Shown piece by piece: positions 42,535 through 56,400 of a stretch of DNA of 64,000 nucleotides. A program made the position numbers and the translations under genes. The DNA comes from Chrysomallon squamiferum. Taxonomy: Eukaryota; Mollusca; Gastropoda; Neomphalida; Peltospiridae. The notes beneath the pieces were generated by a model. It was not told where the DNA came from. It saw only the letters and a list, made by a program, of their open reading frames with translations, and made no database searches. Every line of letters starts with the position of its first letter. The stretch's first letter is position 1. The stretch lies in the NCBI GenBank assembly GCA_012295275.1, contig CM022673.1:14248788-14312787 (forward strand), in the 5' to 3' direction.

Positions 42535-42565
42535 CTGGTAGAATTCCCATTTCGTAGAAAGGCTA
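42535..42565 (-). repeat. Repeat-family copy, inverted partner at 44293-44325
   Basis: TGGTAGAATTCCCATTTCGT and the following AGAAA are the exact complement of a segment near 44297-44321, about 1.75 kb away. Partial similarity extends to about 60 bases on the outer side (CTTCAGAC versus GTCTGAAG region). Confidence 0.6.
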
Positions 42566-42664
42566 AATGTGGTTCAGTGGTCTTATTTACATGCTTGGTT
42601 TTACCTCAGTCATTATAATGAATTGTTCCAGATTATCTGGAAAGCGATTATTATTGTACAAATA

Positions 42665-43326
42665 CAGTAATATCTCGCTTAACGATACCACGCTTTAACA
42701 ATCTTTCTTCTTTACAAATTATATAAATAGAAATTTAATTTAATAGTTAACTGCTCGAAATAAATGATACAAATGTATACAATGCATGTTTTTTAGTCCG
42801 TTTTCATTAATTTTTCGTTCATTCACGAGCTTCTGTCAGCTGTGTTGATCAGATGACAGGTCATACGCGCATCTGATATTCTGATTCTCTTTTCTCTTCT
42901 GCTTTGATTTAGACTTAAACTCACTTGTAATTTACCCTTCCAATATGTCAAAACGAATAACACGATACCGGCAAATGCTGATGATAAAAAGAAACGGAAG
43001 ACAATAACTTTAGAAACAAAATACATTATCTTAAATGAAACCAAACCCACAATGAACGGCATATAATTATTTCTTAATGTATTTGTATAAATTGATTTGT
43101 AAATGATTTACTGTTTACTTAATATCTATAATCTATTAAATCATTTATGTCTAAACTGCCGTTTTATTTCTCCTTATTTTACCTCTTTTTTTTTTATGTC
43201 AGATCTCATCAGCGAGAAAGTAACCACTGCTTTTAACCTTAATACTATGTAAATTAGTCTCCCGCTTACCTCACTTTACTATCGGAAATTTGGAAACAAT
43301 TACATCTTTAATCTGAGGTATTATTG
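42665..43326. mobile_element. pogo/Tigger-like MITE, 662 bp
   Basis: The left end is CAGTAATATCTCGCTTAACG and the right end, read inward on the minus strand, is CAATAATACCTCAGATTAAA. Both ends are flanked by TA, the target duplicated by Tc1/mariner-pogo elements. There is no transposase frame, so this is a non-autonomous copy. The ends are diverged, which suggests an old insertion. Confidence 0.5.
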
Positions 43327-43944
43327 TAGTATGGATATCGCTTATCGCATAAAGTATGCAAATATGACAAATATCGAAATAATCTATGTATCGAATATAG
43401 TGAATGTAAATAATTAAAAAAGAAGGTATTTATCTAAAAGTATTCCCAATGATTTGGTCCTTCGTGTAAACTTTTTCACTCATAGCCAAAGTATTTGCAG
43501 GTCATAATATCTTTTGTGTACATACTATTAATATACTATGTCACATATATTGTATAATATGTGCACAATGTGAATATGTATGTGTGCATAACGTAAATAT
43601 GATTAGTAACAGATATCTTGTACATGTTTAAGCTGAATACGGTTGAATTCGAAAAGTTAATGATAAATGTAACGTTCAAATATTCTATTTACTGAATATA
43701 AGTAAATTACTCATATGTAAAATATGTTTTGTTAAAAATTATATTGCTGAATTAGTTATTTGTAATATTTTTCTCGTATTCTCTTACAGAAGCAAGCCAT
43801 TTTTCTTTTCTTTCATTCTTTTTTCGTTTTGTTTTTTAATAGATAGATGAAATTGATGTAAAATTGTTTATTATTGGTTGCTTGTTTTGTAACGGAAAGG
43901 AAATGTTTATGAATTAGAAATGACCAGTTTAAAAAATAATAATG

Positions 43945-43992
<48 letters not shown>

Positions 43993-44282
43993 GTAATTAT
44001 AATAAGAAGAATAAGAATAATAATAATAACAACAACAATAATAATAGTAATAATATTATAATAATAATAATAATGTTGATGATGATAATGAGAAGGAGGA
44101 AGATGATGAAATAATGAAAAAGTAACAAATCTACAACAAATGAGTTATGAACGCTTATTCTGCTTTCGGTTGATGTTACATAATCGATTTAGGAACAATG
44201 CGCTCCGCCTCTGAATGTTAGAAAGAAACCAGATGTATGCACAAGCCAGGTTCATTATATACAGAGGTAATCAGGTATTGTG
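43327..44282. repeat. AT-rich DNA with an AAT/AAC microsatellite
   Basis: No gene was recognised. Poly-AAT with AAC, AAG and ATG steps lies at 43930-44110 (a poly-Asn frame, artefact). The rest is AT-rich with ordinary CpG density. Confidence 0.8.
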
Positions 44283-44292
44283 GTAGACGAGC

Positions 44293-44325
44293 TTTTTCTA
44301 CGAAATGGGAATTCTACCAAATGGG
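44293..44325 (+). repeat. Repeat-family copy, inverted partner at 42535-42565
   Basis: TTTCTACGAAATGGGAATTC then TACCA matches the complement of the left copy exactly over 25 bases, followed by ATGGGA in both after one mismatch. Either these are two members of one dispersed family or the ends of a larger element that encloses the MITE. Confidence 0.6.
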
Positions 44326-44392
44326 AAGAGACCGTCTGAAGCTATGTGGACAAATAACCCAAATAAATAAATAATTTTGTTTAACATACAAA

Positions 44393-44431
<39 letters not shown>

Positions 44432-45708
44432 GAGAGTAACTTAATAAGTAAGTAAATAAATTAAAAAATAATAAGAAAATAAAACACTTTAAAAATAGAT
44501 TTTGTTTCACAACTGGAATTCAGTTAATTTTTCTATAAGGGCTTTTCAAACGAAAACAACTGCAACATTAGCAACAACACTCTCAACGAAGACGTTGACG
44601 TAGTCAGGAAAGGTACGTTTTTGTTCATCAGTCACGTGTCACTAGATATTATTTTCATACGCCTTGTTGTCAATAAATAGAAAAAAATAAAAATATAAGA
44701 GAAAAAAAATCTTAATTCAGGCCACTTACACCAAAATTAATATTAAATATTATTCTGATTCCCCCCTAATGACGTAATATATCGGTAGAAGTAAATTAAT
44801 AAGCCGTTGACAAGGCCATTTGCTGTCCTAGTTTTTCTTTCCCGTGGTTATGTATCCAAAATTTTATCAATTTCAAAGCATGATTTATTTTTTTTTTTTT
44901 TTGAGTCATTATTTATTTAGCGAAAAATGTTCATTAACTGACGTACAAAAATATCAATGATGGATGGTCATACAAATAAAGTTGACATTTTTGTCTAGGT
45001 GATATATTTAACGGTTACATGCGTGATCTGGTTTCAAGTGTGTGTGTAGTATATATGCTCAAATATGTTACGATAAACACACAAATACCATACATACAGA
45101 TAAATACGTCTTTATGATAATAATAATAACAACAACAACAACAACAATAATAATAATAATAATAATAAATCCAAGATGTTTATGTATTTGTTTGTTTGTT
45201 GGTTTGTTTCTATATTATTTATTTATTTATTTATTTATTGTATATGTATAAATCTTACTCGTGTTTATTAACAGAGCAACAAGTTGGTCTGACAGTTAAA
45301 ATTCTGAATGTGTGTAGACTGTAACATTTCTGATATTTTGGAAACTGAGACTTACACTGTTTATTCAAACCTTTCTCTTTGACCCTAACTTTTTGTCGAA
45401 ATGTGTTTAACCTTTCTGTTCAAATATTTGTCGAGACATCAGCATACAATGACGATACGATCAAATGTGCGTTTTGTATACTTTCATGTTATTTTTAAAC
45501 AAAATAAATTATTCTTTTTCTTCGTGTTATTGTCGTTGATCATATTATAAATATTATTAATATCTTAACTGTTCGATTAAAGCAAACAATTCTTTGCAGG
45601 TAGAGAGCTTTTTTCGGAGAGAACGTTAATTTTTGAGAGGTAATTGTTACGATGTTTATTTATTTATTTATTTACTATTTTTTATCATCATCATCATCAT
45701 CATCATCA

Positions 45709-45772
<64 letters not shown>

Positions 45773-45893
45773 TTTATTTACTTTTTTTATGCAAAGATTC
45801 TGTTCAAACAAAATAATAAGTTGGAAATTAACAGATTAATCTACTCTAATTTATTTATTTATTTATTTATCATTATTATTATTATTATTTTTA

Positions 45894-45927
<34 letters not shown>

Positions 45928-46387
45928 TGATGGATGATCATGGACTGAAAAGCTGACTTATTAGCGTGATGTTGTAAATTGAACACCAGGACATCAATTA
46001 TCATATAACTTGGTGCTTAGTATTGAAGATAGAATTGAGAGAGAGTGAGATATCGGTCTGTGTGTGTGTGTGTGTGTGCGTGCGTCTGCGTGTGTGTGTC
46101 TGTGTGTGTATTTGATATCTTGATATCTTGGCCCTCTTCCAAAACACTGCATAACTGTCTGCCCCCCTCTCTTCAAAAGGTTGTCCACCCCTTTGTAAAA
46201 TGCTAACATTTGGCGGAGTACAGTATACTGTATACAAATAATACAGTATAGAGTTACCTACGCCGTTGTGCGCACGAATTACATTTGGAGAAGAAAAAAG
46301 TAGATAATAAATAAATAAATTTGTTATGACAAGAGAAATATGCCACCATAAATAAAGAATTAAAGTTTCTATTCATATGAAATGACT
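44326..46387. repeat. Intergenic DNA rich in simple repeats
   Basis: Contains (AAAT)n at 44365-44432, AAT/AAC at 45115-45170, ATC/ATT with TTTA at 45655-45930 and (GT)n at 46060-46108. Between them is unique AT-rich sequence without a recognisable gene. Frames of poly-Ile, His-His and Thr-His are artefacts. Confidence 0.85.
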
Positions 46388-46530
46388 GTAACTAGAGTAA
46401 CCTGTCTTTGAGTAATATTTGGACCCGAACAACAAAATGCTCAAGTTCAAGCGTACAGAGGGGGTAAATGAACGCGAGCCTTTTCTTGTTCGGGTCCAAA
46501 TATTACTCAAGGACAGATTACTCTAATTAC
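46388..46530. repeat. Long hairpin: 45-bp inverted repeat with a 53-base loop
   Basis: The arms 46388-46432 and 46486-46530 are complementary at 42 of 45 positions; the centre of each arm is TTTGGACCCGAACAA or its complement. The loop is unrelated unique sequence with several CpGs. It could be a foldback or MITE-type element, or the source of a hairpin RNA. Confidence 0.8.
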
Positions 46531-47009
46531 AAAAACTTTACCGCTTTCAGTAACAGTTGTGTTATTGCGACAGGTTTTCATTGAAAAGTATTGTATTGGT
46601 AAATTATCTTTATTTTTTATTTGGTTATTTTTTCGTTCGAAATGTAAATAACAGTTAAATCAGATAATAACCTATTTATGAAATACCAAGAGAAATATTA
46701 AAAAAAAAAAAAAAATTATTATTAAATAAACATAATAAAAAGGAATGTTTTTATTAACTTTCATTATTACACATACGTTAATTTTATTTTGTTTTACTTT
46801 AAACTGAAAGGTGAACATTTATAAACACTGAAGAATATCATAATTATCATTATTTACTCAAATTTATGTTTGAATTTTTGATCATTAAAACTTGTTTCGT
46901 TAAAACAAATTATAGTTTAACTTGATACAAATTTCTGAAATTGATTTACACATGATTGACCTGGGCATGGTTAGTTAATGTCTAAATGGATTTTAATTGT
47001 TAATCGTTA

Positions 47010-47043
<34 letters not shown>

Positions 47044-47045
<2 letters not shown>

Positions 47046-47155
47046 CAATTTCTAATTCTGGAGTTGCAATAATTCCTTCTTATATATATATATATATGAT
47101 CCTGGTAATATATATATAAGAAGGAATTATTGCAACTCCTGAATTAGAAACTGAA
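47044..47155. repeat. Long hairpin with short loop upstream of NFX1
   Basis: The left arm contains GAGTTGCAATAATTCCTTCT followed by an (AT)n run. The right arm repeats the complement (AGAAGGAATTATTGCAACTC), with about 36 of 38 non-AT bases paired, plus the AT run. The loop is only about 10 bases (TGATCCTGGT). It lies 190 bases before the first NFX1 exon seen, so it may be in the promoter. Confidence 0.8.
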
Positions 47156-47341
47156 ATAATTAAATTGCAGTCAGTTTATAGAAATAGGTAAATATTTTTA
47201 TTTTTGCATTATTATGGAATGACAATAATAAAGAGAACAGATAATAAATTTGAAATCTTTAAATATTGTTTCATCAGATCATTTACTGTTTACTTACTGG
47301 CAAGTTTAACTCTTTTTTTTTTTTTTTTTTTGTTGTTGAAG

Positions 47342-48160
47342 AAACCCAAAAGAACAAGATGGACAATAATGACCACCCTGAACTAAACCCCCAGACTTCA
47401 TACTATTATAGTTACATGCCTCCTATGTTTTCTGGTGTACAGGAAAGTTACACTACATCTTTTCAACCAAATCCATATCAATATTACATGTACCAGCCTC
47501 AACCGTATGATTACTCTGTTTACCAACAACAGTATGTTCAAAGTGCTGATCCTGGTAATTTTGCTGAATTTAATCAGCAGAACTCGACTCATTCATACCG
47601 TCAGAATCGTCCACGAGTCAAAACTGGTGAAAATTTCTATACTGACACTTCTTCCAGTTCCAGACCTGCGAGTGGGATTTCAGAAAACAGCCAGCCTAAT
47701 AATTACCATGGTAACAGCAACAATAATGCCAGCAATTCTCCTAGTAATAGTTACAGGAACAGGGATACTCACCATCAAGGAGGCCGACAGAAACAGTCTC
47801 GTGGTGGCAGATACTCTAATGATAAAAGTCACATTAACAAGCCAGAGCAGCAGTCTGCTACATCTGAAAGCTCATTCAGAGGTAGAAACACAAGATCTAG
47901 AGGAGTTTCCTGGAAATCTTATCAGGATTCAAGATCTTCTAACACTCGTTTAGATAGTGTGGAGGATGCTGGTACTGATGGAACAAAGAAAATGTCAGAT
48001 GGAATCAAAACAAAACACAGAGATTCAACACGAGGAGGGTTTTCTAGGAAAAATGATTTTAGAAATAATCGTGGCAGCAGATCATACTCCAACCAAGATG
48101 TCCGTTCCAAAATGAATGGAAGTTCTAGAGTGAAAGCAGAAGAAGAAGAAAATCAGAGAG
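47342..48160 (+). other. NFX1: NFX1 first coding exon: disordered, Tyr/Gln-rich then Arg/Gly/Ser-rich
   Basis: Residues 13-66 are rich in Tyr, Gln and Pro ([20 protein letters not shown]), like prion-like domains. Residues about 120-265 are rich in Asn, Ser, Arg and Gly with RG motifs ([26 protein letters not shown]). No globular domain and no clear PAM2 motif were seen. Reading on past the donor gives a stop at 48175-48177, so intron retention would make a 272-residue disordered protein. Confidence 0.85.
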
Positions 48161-50727
48161 GTTTGACAAATAATTGAAATACCAGTCTTTAATCAAATGT
48201 ACTTTAGTCTTTTTTATTATTATTTTTATTATTATTATTATTATTATTTTTTTTTTTCCCATACAGTTACTGTGAGATCTTACAGCATAATGCAAAATAT
48301 TTTTATAATATTAACTTAATTCTGTTATAATTACAATTTACCATTTTATTATAAAGACTTTTTTTTTTCTTTTCTTTTTTCTAGTCTTTTATCTTATTTT
48401 TAGTTGTTATCATATTTTAAATTTTAAATTTTTAAACTAATCAAAGTATCCATCTAGTACAGAGAAGTAAACAAATTTTACAGTTTATCTTTGCTATGAT
48501 TTTCATGTTTGCAGTGCTAACTTTTCTTACAGCGACACTGATAGAGCAGTTGTCACGTGGTTGTTACGAGTGCATGGTTTGCTGTGACAACATCCGCTGT
48601 GAAGCTGCAGTGTGGAGTTGTTCAAACTGTTTCCATGTTTTTCATCTTGGATGTATAAAAAAATGGGCCAGATCTCCAGCTGCAGTGGAAGGTATGTAAA
48701 AAGTTTTATCATCAGCTAATCTTGTCTGTAAATAATGTGCTTATCTGAAGGTCAAGATAACAGGATTTCCTTTTGATAAAGATCAGTCGGTTTTGTTTGT
48801 GAATAATGTTAAAAGATGTATTCCCTGTCTTAAGATAATTTAACTGATAAAGAACATGTTAACATCCATTTGAAACAGTTAAATTTATTACAGTTAATAT
48901 AATAATAATGGAAAGTTATGCAATTATTATTCTGTTACTGAAAACAAATGATGTATTGAGAAAAATAATGTATGACTGTCACCAGTATACTGAAACATCT
49001 ATGACAAGGTTCGTGTATTAAAAAAAATGTAACAATATAAAAAATTACTGCTTGTGGCTTGAAATGGATGATACAGGTTACAACTGTGACATAATCATTA
49101 TAAAATATATGTCACCTGAAATCTGTCAGTAAAATGTTCTAAATAAAATAATTTTTTTATATATGAGTAACATACACATATGTAATGATTTAAATAGACA
49201 TTTATTCATATATAAATAACATGCATACATAGTATTATTAATAAAAATAATTTAAATAGACATATTTATTTATATATAAATAACATATACACGTGATGTT
49301 ATTGTCATTGTTAATATAATATTTTGAACAAAGATATATATATATATATATATATATTTTTTATTTATATATAAATAACATATACACATGTAATGTTATT
49401 ATTCTTTATTTTCAGGTGATGGTTCAGGCTGGAGATGTCCAGCTTGTCAGAATATTTCAGGACGTGTGCCTTTCCAATATCGCTGTTTCTGTGGTGTGTA
49501 CTTTCACTTTGTACTTTACATTTGCATTATTATTGAGCATCACTGAATGATAATGTTATAAAAATGTATTCTTGTTTGACTTTAAACAACAACTGTCTAA
49601 GAATAAAATATTTTAAGAGGTGAATCAGTAAGTCTGGTTGATGATATAAACTGAACTGAACTAAAAAAAATCTGATTAATTGTGAAAAAAAACAAACAAA
49701 CAAATTCACTAATTTTATTTTAAATAAAGATTATTTAAACACTGTAAAGTTTAATGAAATCTAGTTGCAATATGGTTCATGATGTCTATGTGTTGTGGTT
49801 GATGATGTTTATGTGTGTTGTCAGGTAAAGTTCGTGACCCTGTGTACATCAGGAACGACACACCTCACAGCTGTGGAGATGTTTGTAACAAGAAGCGTAA
49901 AGGAGATTGCTCTCACCACTGTACCCTGTGAGTTCACTGCTGTCTTCAGTTTTATTAGTGTACAAACTGTTCATTATTTAAATACTTAACATCAGTGTTA
50001 TTTGTGTGTAAACTGACATTTTAATATTTAAATATTTAACATCGGTGTTACTGGTGTGTAAACTGACATTTTAATATTTGAAAACTAAATCTTAGAAAAC
50101 TAATTAAAGACAGGAGCATCTGTTCACATTATTACTGAATTTTTCTGAAGAGAATATTTAATATTTACGTCTAGGTATAATATTTAATTACAGTTAATAA
50201 TTTAATTATCTAAATAGTAATAATTGATAATATTTTGACAGTTCAAAAATATATAAATTAGTTATAGAACTATTTGTATGAGTGTGTTAGAATTATTTTA
50301 TTGGTTAGTGTTTTATGATTCAATATTGTCTGTAGCACAGTGGTAGACAACTTACATCAGGTCATGTGATACATCCCATGTAGGGTACACATTGGTCTAA
50401 TATCCTGTTCCATTTACTGTTCCTGGCTTTTTAATCAATGCCTTACACTTTCCAGTTTTTAGAAAAATTAGCTTATAAAATATTTTTTTGGTTTGTTTGG
50501 TGTAGTCTGTGATGTGATGGAATCCTCTCTTCTTACACTGAGTCATGTGATGTTAAAATGAAACTGAGATAAATGTTTATTTTGTGTTGCAGACTTTGTC
50601 ATCCAGGACCATGTCCACCATGCAGTTCCTTGAAAACTCAAACCTGTGACTGTGGAAGAACCAAGTAAACACAGTTGTTTTGTTATTTTATTATTATTAT
50701 TATTATTATTATTATATTTTTTTATTT

Positions 50728-50766
<39 letters not shown>

Positions 50767-53324
50767 TATTTTTTTTTTTTTTTTTTTTTTTGTTATTTAC
50801 CTAAAACTGGCATAATGGTATATATTAGACATAGACACATACATATTTAGATAGACAGATATACATACACATATAAATATTTGTAGATACATACATACAT
50901 ACATAGAAAATACAGAGAGAGAGAATGAATTGGTTGCAGGTTTCTATTGGGACTGTGTCAGTGTTATATTTATTATTTTATTTTATGTGTTTGTGTGTAC
51001 TGTATACTGTATTTTATTGTATTTTATATATGTACTTGTTATTGGGGGTTTTGTTCTTTTTTAGTTTTTCTCTTTTTTTTCTTTTTGTGATATGTGGTTT
51101 TTATTCTGGGGGGGTTATGTGCAAGTTTTATAATTTGTGTCTGTCTTATTGTTGTTTCACTTAATTTTTTTTAATTTTTTATCAAAGGTTGTGGAATGTA
51201 CTGCTCTGTATAATTATCTTGTTAATTGAGTGAATTTTGACACATTAAAAGTTAATTAATATATTAATATAAATATTACATTAAGCAAATATTTGTAAAT
51301 TTATTTACTTTGAGTGTTTGTTCCAAATCATGTTTGATGCTGATTTGTGTAACATAAAAATTATATGAATTTAAAAAAAAGACATTTTGTGTGATTAGAA
51401 CAAACAAGCATATGCAGGAAAAAATATTTATTTATTAAAGATGTGTTTTATAAATTGATTGTACACAGACACAATTTTGAAAGTTTCTTTGTGAAATTTA
51501 TTTTTCTTTTATGTTTCTTATATTGATATGAATCACTGTATACTGTATACATTGTCGTTTTTTTTGAAAAAGTCATTCTATAATTTTATTTATTATTAAG
51601 AAATGTTTCTTTTTTTTAATAATTCCTTTTAAAAAAAATGAGAGAACGAGATGGGGGGGGGAAATCACTACTTGTTAAAAAGATCAAATTGCAAAAGTCG
51701 TTATTTTAGCTGAGCTAATGTTAAATAGTTTAGTGTTTTCATATTTTATATTTTATTTCTTACAGACAGACAAAGAGATGTGGACAGGAAGTGAGTTTTA
51801 AGTGTGACATTGTGTGTACGGAACTGCTCAACTGTAAAAAACACACATGTGACCAGGTGTGTCATTCAGGCAGCTGTCGAAAATGTTCTGTGATAATCAA
51901 ACAAGGTATCACGATACAGGGATTTTTTACAATGTATAGCATAGGTTCTAATAACAAATTGTAACACACACGAAACTAGAAAATGTTATAACGTTACTTT
52001 CTGTGTTTTTTTTTTAAATATGGTGCTGTAATTCTTGGAAAACTGTGATTATTTGAGGGAGATAAATTCTGATAACGTTCAGAATGATGAGAATTATGTT
52101 TTAAAATGACTGATAGTTTTGTTGGGTTTTTTTCTTTCAGCTTGTTTTGGTGGTCACACTGAAAGGGAGATAATCTGTGGAAGTCCTGAATCCAGTGAAG
52201 TTTCATTTTGTTGTGGAGAAAAATGCAATAAGTAAGTGTTTTTTGGTTAATTATTTGGTTTTATTATTATTATTATCATCATCATCATTATTATTATTAT
52301 TGTTATTGTTATTGTTATTATTATTGTTATTTTTTAATTTTGATTGGCATGATTAAAATAAACATATTTATTATATTATTTTAATTCAGTTCTCACTGGA
52401 ATGAGGCATAGTTTTATTAAATTTGTTTGTAGGAACATTTTGCCACATTCCATATAGTTGTGATTTCCCAATCCAGCTATAACACAACCTTTATACCTTT
52501 AAAACAGTGGTATGTACTCTCCTGTCTGTGGGAAGGCAGTAATAAGATATGTTTGATGGGAAGTTGTAAGAGAAATTCAATTAAGGATGCCATTTTTCTT
52601 TTTTAATGTTTTTAGAAAACTAAACAATAGTTAATTAATATTAAAATCCTTAAAATTCTCAATAATTTCCCTTCATTACTTTCACAGGTTTGAATCCCCT
52701 ATATTATTTTAATATAATGCACATTAACTGATATTTTTCTTAAAATAGAACATTTGTCTTATTTAAAACAACAATGTGTTGTAATTAAAACAAAACATAT
52801 TTTATTTAAAACAAAACGTACCTTTTATTTAAAATGATACTTACATGTTAACATGTAAAACAAAACTTAACAGAAAACTGAAGTGTGGAAATCACTACTG
52901 TGATCTGATCTGTCATGAGGGGGAGTGTGGACCTTGTCCTAGAATGCCAGGTCATGTGACCCACTGCCCATGTGGCAAGACTTCACTGTCTGAAGTTGAT
53001 GTCCCCACCCGGGAATCATGCCTGGATCCTCTCTACACCTGTAATAACACCTGTGATAAACCTCTCACCTGTGGTCCTAAAGGTAAAATAAAACTGTAAA
53101 CAAATTACCCGTGTATGTGTGTCTGGAAGTGTTTGCTTGTAAAATTATAAATGGGGAATAAAAGACATCAGGCAGTACCAGTGTCAGATTTCTGAAGAAA
53201 ATGTTATGACATAAAAATAAAAATAAAGTTTTAATAAAATTCAAAATATCTGATCAGTGAGCTGAATTTATCTCTTATGCATACAGCAAGCATGGATGTG
53301 CACACACACACGGACACAGACACA

Positions 53325-53375
<51 letters not shown>

Positions 53376-53383
53376 ACACACAG

Positions 53384-53414
<31 letters not shown>

Positions 53415-56400
53415 GACACACATACAAATACCAACACAATTGTAATAATAGATTTCAGTTATTATTTATAATTTTGTTAGTAAAATATTCAAACTGATTT
53501 TATGTACAGTGTTTAGTACTGTTTTGCACAGACTCGCCGCACACATGTACAAAACTCTGTCACGAGGGTCCGTGTGGTCCATGTAATGGGCAGACAACTC
53601 TGCGCTGTAAATGTGGAGCTGTTGAAAAGGAGTTCTCTTGTACAGAAGTTACAAAATTTACAGGTTTGTTTTTTATTTAAATTACCTTTTTTAAAATAAT
53701 TATATATATATATATATATGCACCAGTATCAGTGTCTTTTTCTAGATATATATGTGGATAACTTCAGTATAGTAACTTTTAATTTCTTGTAGATTTGTCT
53801 AATAAAGTAATATAATTAATTAATAAAATATTTTAATTTTGTAGATGAAAAACCTTTCAAGTGTAACAAACGATGTTACAAGAAGAAATCATGTGGTAGG
53901 CACAAGTGTTCAGAAACATGCTGCACAGTGAGTTTTACTTTCACTTTTACTTTCACTTTCACTTTCACTTTCACTCTTATTAGAAATATTATTTATTCCC
54001 TGCTTTGTGTTTTAGTTTTTTACTGTAAACTTTAATGTAACTTTAATAAAAAAAAATAGCATTCGTTGTCAATTTTTCAATTTAAGATGTGGTTTCAATT
54101 TAAAACTCATTTTAGAAAATATAAAATTAAAAACTTAAGAATTAATTTTATATATATTTTATTGATTTGATGAAATTTATGCTATATTTGTTAATTTTAA
54201 AGAAACATTTGTTCACTTTGAACAGAAAGAAGAACATGTTTGTGAGTTTATTTGTGGTCGCAAGTTGAACTGCGGAATTCACAAATGTCAAGATCCTTGT
54301 CACAAAAATAACTGTCTACCTTGTTATCAAGCCAGTAAGTAACTTGACATCAATTCATTAACTACTTGACATTGTCAGTAAACATAAATGACATTGTCAG
54401 TAAACATAAATGACATCAAGTCTTGACTATGCTGTCAGTAACTTTACAATAACATTCTTTGAAAGCATTTAATTCATATGCATAATGATTATATAACTAT
54501 CCAAATAATAAATATAAAACAGCTTGATACCAGTTGTAATATGGATACATAGTAACCTACCTAAATAACACTTATGTTCTAAAAATGTAAAATAATTTCA
54601 GGTTTTGAAGAGTTGACCTGTCACTGTGGGGCAGAGATTATTTATCCCCCAGTCCCATGTGGAACCAAACCTCCTGAGTGTAGGAGGTTATGTTCTAGAC
54701 CACACCCTTGTTCTCACCCAGGTAAAGTTTTATCTTTTACCTCATTCTTAGTAAATAGCTAAATAGTTAATTATGTATTGTACAAACTGAGTTATTTGAT
54801 TGGTTTACTGAATTATGTAAACATTACTCTGACTGGTTTATATGACTGTATAAAAGTGTATCTGATTGGTTCACTTAATTATCTAATGGTTTGTCTGATT
54901 GGTATAAATAATAATGTAAAAGTATGTCTGACAGATTTAGTTAATTGCAGAAAGGTTTTTCTATTTGGTTCAGTTAATTACATAAAAGTACCAAAGATTG
55001 GATTTCATTTAAACTGCAAAAATATATGTAATTGGCTAACAGTGGGATAGTGTATACTGGCTGAGGTAACTATGTAAAAGTATCTCTGATTGGTTCAGTT
55101 AACTGTAAAAGTATGTGTGATTGGTTCAGTTAATTGTTAAAGTATTTTTGATTGGTTTAGTTGATTAAGTCAAAGCATCTTTGATTACTTTAATTAACTA
55201 TGAAAATGTTTTTGTGTTTGGTTAAGTTAATTATGTTAAAGTATTATTTAACTGGTTCATTTTATTATGTAAAACTTTCTGTGAATGTTTTAGATATGAA
55301 TTGTAATATCTCTCGGTGTTCAGACTAATTAACCGATTAATTAATTGACTGTGTTTCAGTTCGACACACGTGTCACAGTGATGAGGTGTGTCCACCGTGT
55401 ACAGAACTCACAGAGAAGATGTGTATGGGGGGGCACGAGGTAAAAAAAAAAAAAAAACTCTTTAATTAATTAGTATCACTATATAAAACAATGTCTGACA
55501 CCACTGACTCAAAATCCAAAACACAAGGAGGAGGATTTAATGAACATTTAAATGTTGTTTTAACAGAAAAGGAAGAACATCCCGTGTCACATGACGGACA
55601 TTTCGTGTGGAATGCCGTGTGACAAACTGCTGCCGTGCGGAAACCACAGGTGCAAGAGAAAATGTCACAAAGTGAGTGAGACACTTTCAGTTGTTTTTTT
55701 TCAGTTTTATAAAGTTTCACAAAGATGTTTTTTAATTTTACCAATTTTTTTTTTTCATTTATTTACAAAGTTTGTCTTAAAGTTTTTAAAAGTTTACAAA
55801 GTTTTATAAATTTCCAAAAAAAATTTTTTTTTACAATGTTTTTGAATTTTTAATTTTTTAAAAAGTTTTGCAAAGTTTAGATGTTTTTTTTTTAAGTTAC
55901 ATAAAATTTGTACAAAGATTTATAAAGTTTTACAGTCCTATAAAAATCTGATCTTGTTGTTCACCTTACTTACACTGCTTTCTACATTTAGGTAACACAC
56001 CACTAAAAAAACAAAAAAATAAATAACTTAAAATGGATCTAAAAGATTTTGTCTTCTTTAGGAGCTAAAGTTATCAAGTGTTTGCTAAAGTGATTTGATT
56101 TAAACTAAAATATTTCAGATCTTGACTTGTTTATGTACTAGATTTTTATATATACATACAGGGTGACTGTTTGGGTGAAGGTGAATTTTGTCAACAGCCA
56201 TGCAGTATACCTCGTCCAGACTGTGGTCATCCATGCAGTGTGCCCTGTCATGTAGGAATGCCCTGTCCACAGGTGCCTTGCAGGACAGAGGTCAGTGTCC
56301 ATTCTGACCACTAGTTTCACCCCTTTTTGTTTGTGTGTATATCTGTGTGTCGGTGTGTGTGTGTGTGTGTGTGTGTGTGTTGTTGTTGTTGTTGTTTTTG

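Noticed and set aside
47266-47358. N-terminal extension of NFX1 (MFHQIIYCLL and a poly-Phe stretch)
   Set aside because: The poly-Phe is the polypyrimidine tract of the acceptor at 47341, so this part is intron.
47435-47953. 172-codon frame overlapping NFX1 exon 1
   Set aside because: It is in a shifted frame. The NFX1 frame joins to the RING exon in phase and the shifted one does not.
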